From positions 682,001 to 746,000 of the forward strand of contig NZ_MINI01000028.1 in assembly GCF_002906855.1 (NCBI RefSeq): 64,000 nt of DNA, written 5' to 3'. Made by a program: the position numbers and the translations under genes. This DNA is from Pseudomonas putida (lineage in GTDB: Bacteria > Pseudomonadota > Gammaproteobacteria > Pseudomonadales > Pseudomonadaceae). Below the pieces are notes generated by a model that did no database searches, had not been told where the DNA came from, and was given only the letters and a program-made list of their open reading frames with translations. Shown one piece after another: positions 62,239 to 64,000 of the stretch (position 1 is its first letter; every line of letters begins with the position of its first letter).

Positions 62239-63557
62239 CAGTGGGCTCCGAGGGTGCTGACGTTGCTGATCGAGTGGTCTTGTTGCTCATCCGCGTCGCG
62301 CTGGTCGCGGTCGCGGTAGGCCAGGTAGGTGCGTTGCGTGGCGATGTGGCCGGCGACATGCTTGGCGTCGTGCCACACGCCCCAGATGAACGACGAGCCA
62401 CGGCGTGACAGCCAGGGCAGGCCGAGGAAGTACACGCCCGGCTCGCGGGCGACGCCACGCTGGTGCTGGGGCTTGCCGTTGGCGTCGAAGGTGTCGACCT
62501 GCAGCCAGCTGAAGTCCACGCCGTAGCCGGTGGCCCAGATGATGCTGGTGACGCCGGCCTGGGCCAGGTCCAGTTGCTGCAGCGGGTTGACCATGCACTC
62601 CGGGTCAGCCAGGCGCTTGCGCGCCTCGGGCTCTTCCGGCAGGTCCAGGCCGTTGCGCTCGATGTAGGCATCGGCGGCATCCAGCAGGGCCAGGTAGTTT
62701 TCGTCGCCGCGGTTGATGTTGTCGACCAGGTTGTCCTGGAAACGCGCCACACCGTTTTCGAACGACTGGGTCAGGCCGACCAGGGTCATGCCCTGGTGGG
62801 CGAGGGCGCGGAAGTCCACGGTGTGGCCGCCACGGGCGCCACTGACGGCAATGGTCACGTGCTCGCGGCCCGGCTTGGCGATTTCTGCGTCCCACTCGCC
62901 CAGTACGCCCAGCCACCAGCAGAAGTCGCGGTTGCGGTAGGCCCGTGGCGGGCGGTCGTGGGCGCCGACCGACAGGTACACCTGGCGCCCGGCACGCATC
63001 AGCTCTTCGGCGATCTGCACACCGGAGGAGCCGGCGCCTACCACCAGCACGGCGCCTTCAGGCAGTTGCTCGGGGTTGTAGTAGGCGGCGGAGTGGATCT
63101 GGTGCAGGTTGGCATCTTTCGGCGCGATGGCCGGGATGACCGGTTTCTGGAACGGGCCAGTGGCGGCCACCACGCGGTTGGCGCGGATCACGCCTTCGTT
63201 GGTCTCGACGGTGAAGCCGGGGCGGTCGGCGTTGCGTACCACCTTCTTCACTTCGATGCCGGTGCGTACCGGCAGGTTGTACTTGCGTACGTACTGCTCG
63301 AAGTAGTCGGCGACCTGGTCCTTGCCGGCGAAAGCGTCGGCGTCGAGGTTGAATTCCAGCCCCGGGAAGCGGTCGTGCCAGACCGGGCCGTTGGCCACCA
63401 GCGAATCCCAGCGGCCGGTGCGCCAGGCCTCGGCGATACGCTTGCGCTCCAGCACCAGGTGCGGCACGCCAAGCTTGCTCAGGTGTTCGCTCATGGCCAC
63501 GCCGGCCTGGCCGGCGCCAACCACGAGGGTGTCGATTTCGATGTTGTTCAGTGTCAT
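62238..63557 (-). CDS. FAD-dependent oxidoreductase, CzcO/FMO-like
   Basis: A 439-residue flavoprotein: FAD motif GAGQAG (residues 14-19) and NADPH motif GAGSSG further in, with SVGAHDRPPRAYRNRD between. It resembles flavin monooxygenases and the CzcO/TrkA-like group but lacks the BVMO fingerprint seen at 16069-17595. Co-transcribed with RidA. The reaction may be an N-oxidation whose imine product RidA removes; that is inference. Confidence 0.82.
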   Translation of the reverse strand: MTLNNIEIDTLVVGAGQAGVAMSEHLSKLGVPHLVLERKRIAEAWRTGRWDSLVANGPVWHDRFPGLEFNLDADAFAGKDQVADYFEQYVRKYNLPVRTGIEVKKVVRNADRPGFTVETNEGVIRANRVVAATGPFQKPVIPAIAPKDANLHQIHSAAYYNPEQLPEGAVLVVGAGSSGVQIAEELMRAGRQVYLSVGAHDRPPRAYRNRDFCWWLGVLGEWDAEIAKPGREHVTIAVSGARGGHTVDFRALAHQGMTLVGLTQSFENGVARFQDNLVDNINRGDENYLALLDAADAYIERNGLDLPEEPEARKRLADPECMVNPLQQLDLAQAGVTSIIWATGYGVDFSWLQVDTFDANGKPQHQRGVAREPGVYFLGLPWLSRRGSSFIWGVWHDAKHVAGHIATQRTYLAYRDRDQRDADEQQDHSISNVSTLGAH

Positions 63558-63755
63558 GTCCGAGCCCTTGTTCAGGCGGTTTTTGTCAGGTCGGTTTGGA
63601 GGACCGCCGTTGCTTGGGGCCAGACTAGGGATGCCTGGAAAATCGCGAAAATAGTATTTAGCTGGGGCTTGCCGATAAAACGGCGAAGGCCCCGGTTTGC
63701 CTGGGCTTGGTCGGGGTTTTCAGGGCTTTTCGAGTGGTATTGGCCGGCCATAGTT

Positions 63756-63780
63756 TTTTCCTGTTCAAGGCACAGGAAAA
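63756..63780. promoter_or_regulatory. Candidate operator before the DUF1028 gene
   Basis: TTTTCCTGT/ACAGGAAAA form 9-bp perfect arms with a 7-nt spacer in the divergent region between the FAD oxidoreductase and DUF1028 genes. It is a plausible regulator binding site; which protein binds is not evident. The rest of 63558-63850 holds no gene. Confidence 0.45.
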
Positions 63781-63850
63781 TGTTGGTTTCGTGGCCCTGA
63801 AGCTTGCGCCCAGAATGCTGGGCATCGCACAGAACAACAGGAGTTCCACC

Positions 63851-64000
63851 ATGACCTTCTCCATCATCGGTCGCTGCCAGGAAACCGGCCAGGTCGGTAT
63901 TGCCATCAGCTCGTCGAGCATCGCCGTGGGCGCCCGCTGCCCGTGGGTTCGTGCTGGCGTCGGCGCCGTGTCGACCCAGAACATCACCTTGCCGGCGCTC
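63851..64000 (+). CDS. DUF1028 family protein (start only)
   Basis: The first 50 residues of a DUF1028 protein (MTFSIIGRCQETGQVGIAIS..., ending at the window edge). Ntn-hydrolase-like folds are proposed for this family. AGGAG lies 7 nt upstream. It is divergent from the FAD/RidA operon. Confidence 0.78.
   Translation, partial: MTFSIIGRCQETGQVGIAISSSSIAVGARCPWVRAGVGAVSTQNITLPAL

Overview
The window looks like chromosomal DNA of a Pseudomonas putida-group bacterium. The evidence is the complete levulinate (lva) operon in its known gene order, two inverted pairs of P. putida-type REP elements, high-GC coding with strong GC bias at third codon positions, and a typical soil-pseudomonad set of LysR, TetR, PucR and sigma-54 regulators, MFS/APC/RND transporters and catabolic enzymes. 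I see no rRNA, tRNA, CRISPR array, prophage or insertion sequence. Species assignment is inference; no database was consulted.

Layout. 1-9.2 kb: lvaR (cut by the window start) faces lvaABCDEFG across a region with a very good sigma-54 promoter. The operon activates, reduces, phosphorylates and isomerises levulinate towards 3-hydroxyvaleryl-CoA. 9.3-15.0 kb: a small predicted exported protein, a decayed gene fragment, and a minus-strand set (iron alcohol dehydrogenase, PuuP-like permease, PatD-like aldehyde dehydrogenase, class III aminotransferase) that looks like diamine/amino-alcohol use. 15.2-28.8 kb: the most interesting accessory block. It holds an alpha/beta hydrolase, a Baeyer-Villiger monooxygenase, a TetR regulator, a phytanoyl-CoA-dioxygenase-like enzyme, a 71-residue protein, a membrane protein, a DUF1329/DUF1302/RND/YCF48 envelope export-type operon, and a second dioxygenase. 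Three of its promoter regions carry the same unusual 13-bp-periodic operator (GATCWWWTGAC-TT-GATCWWWTGAC), so TetR probably controls the block as one regulon.

29-44.9 kb: a PucR-type regulator, a LysR/alcohol-dehydrogenase-like divergent pair, an unknown protein coupled to a MocR-like regulator that lacks the PLP lysine, a FAN1-type nuclease coupled to a nuclease-helicase with Fe-S cysteines, pgm, pirin, and a UvrD-type helicase. 44.9-49.6 kb: a 1,575-residue LRR toxin/effector-like protein with an NEL-like C-terminus. 49.8-55.5 kb: hydrolase-fold proteins (one lacking its nucleophile), VOC proteins, an MHS-type transporter and a small secreted protein. 55.6-60.7 kb: a split transketolase, MFS transporter, SDR and divergent LysR operon. 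60.8-64 kb: another LysR gene, RidA plus an FAD oxidoreductase, and the start of a DUF1028 gene, cut by the window end.
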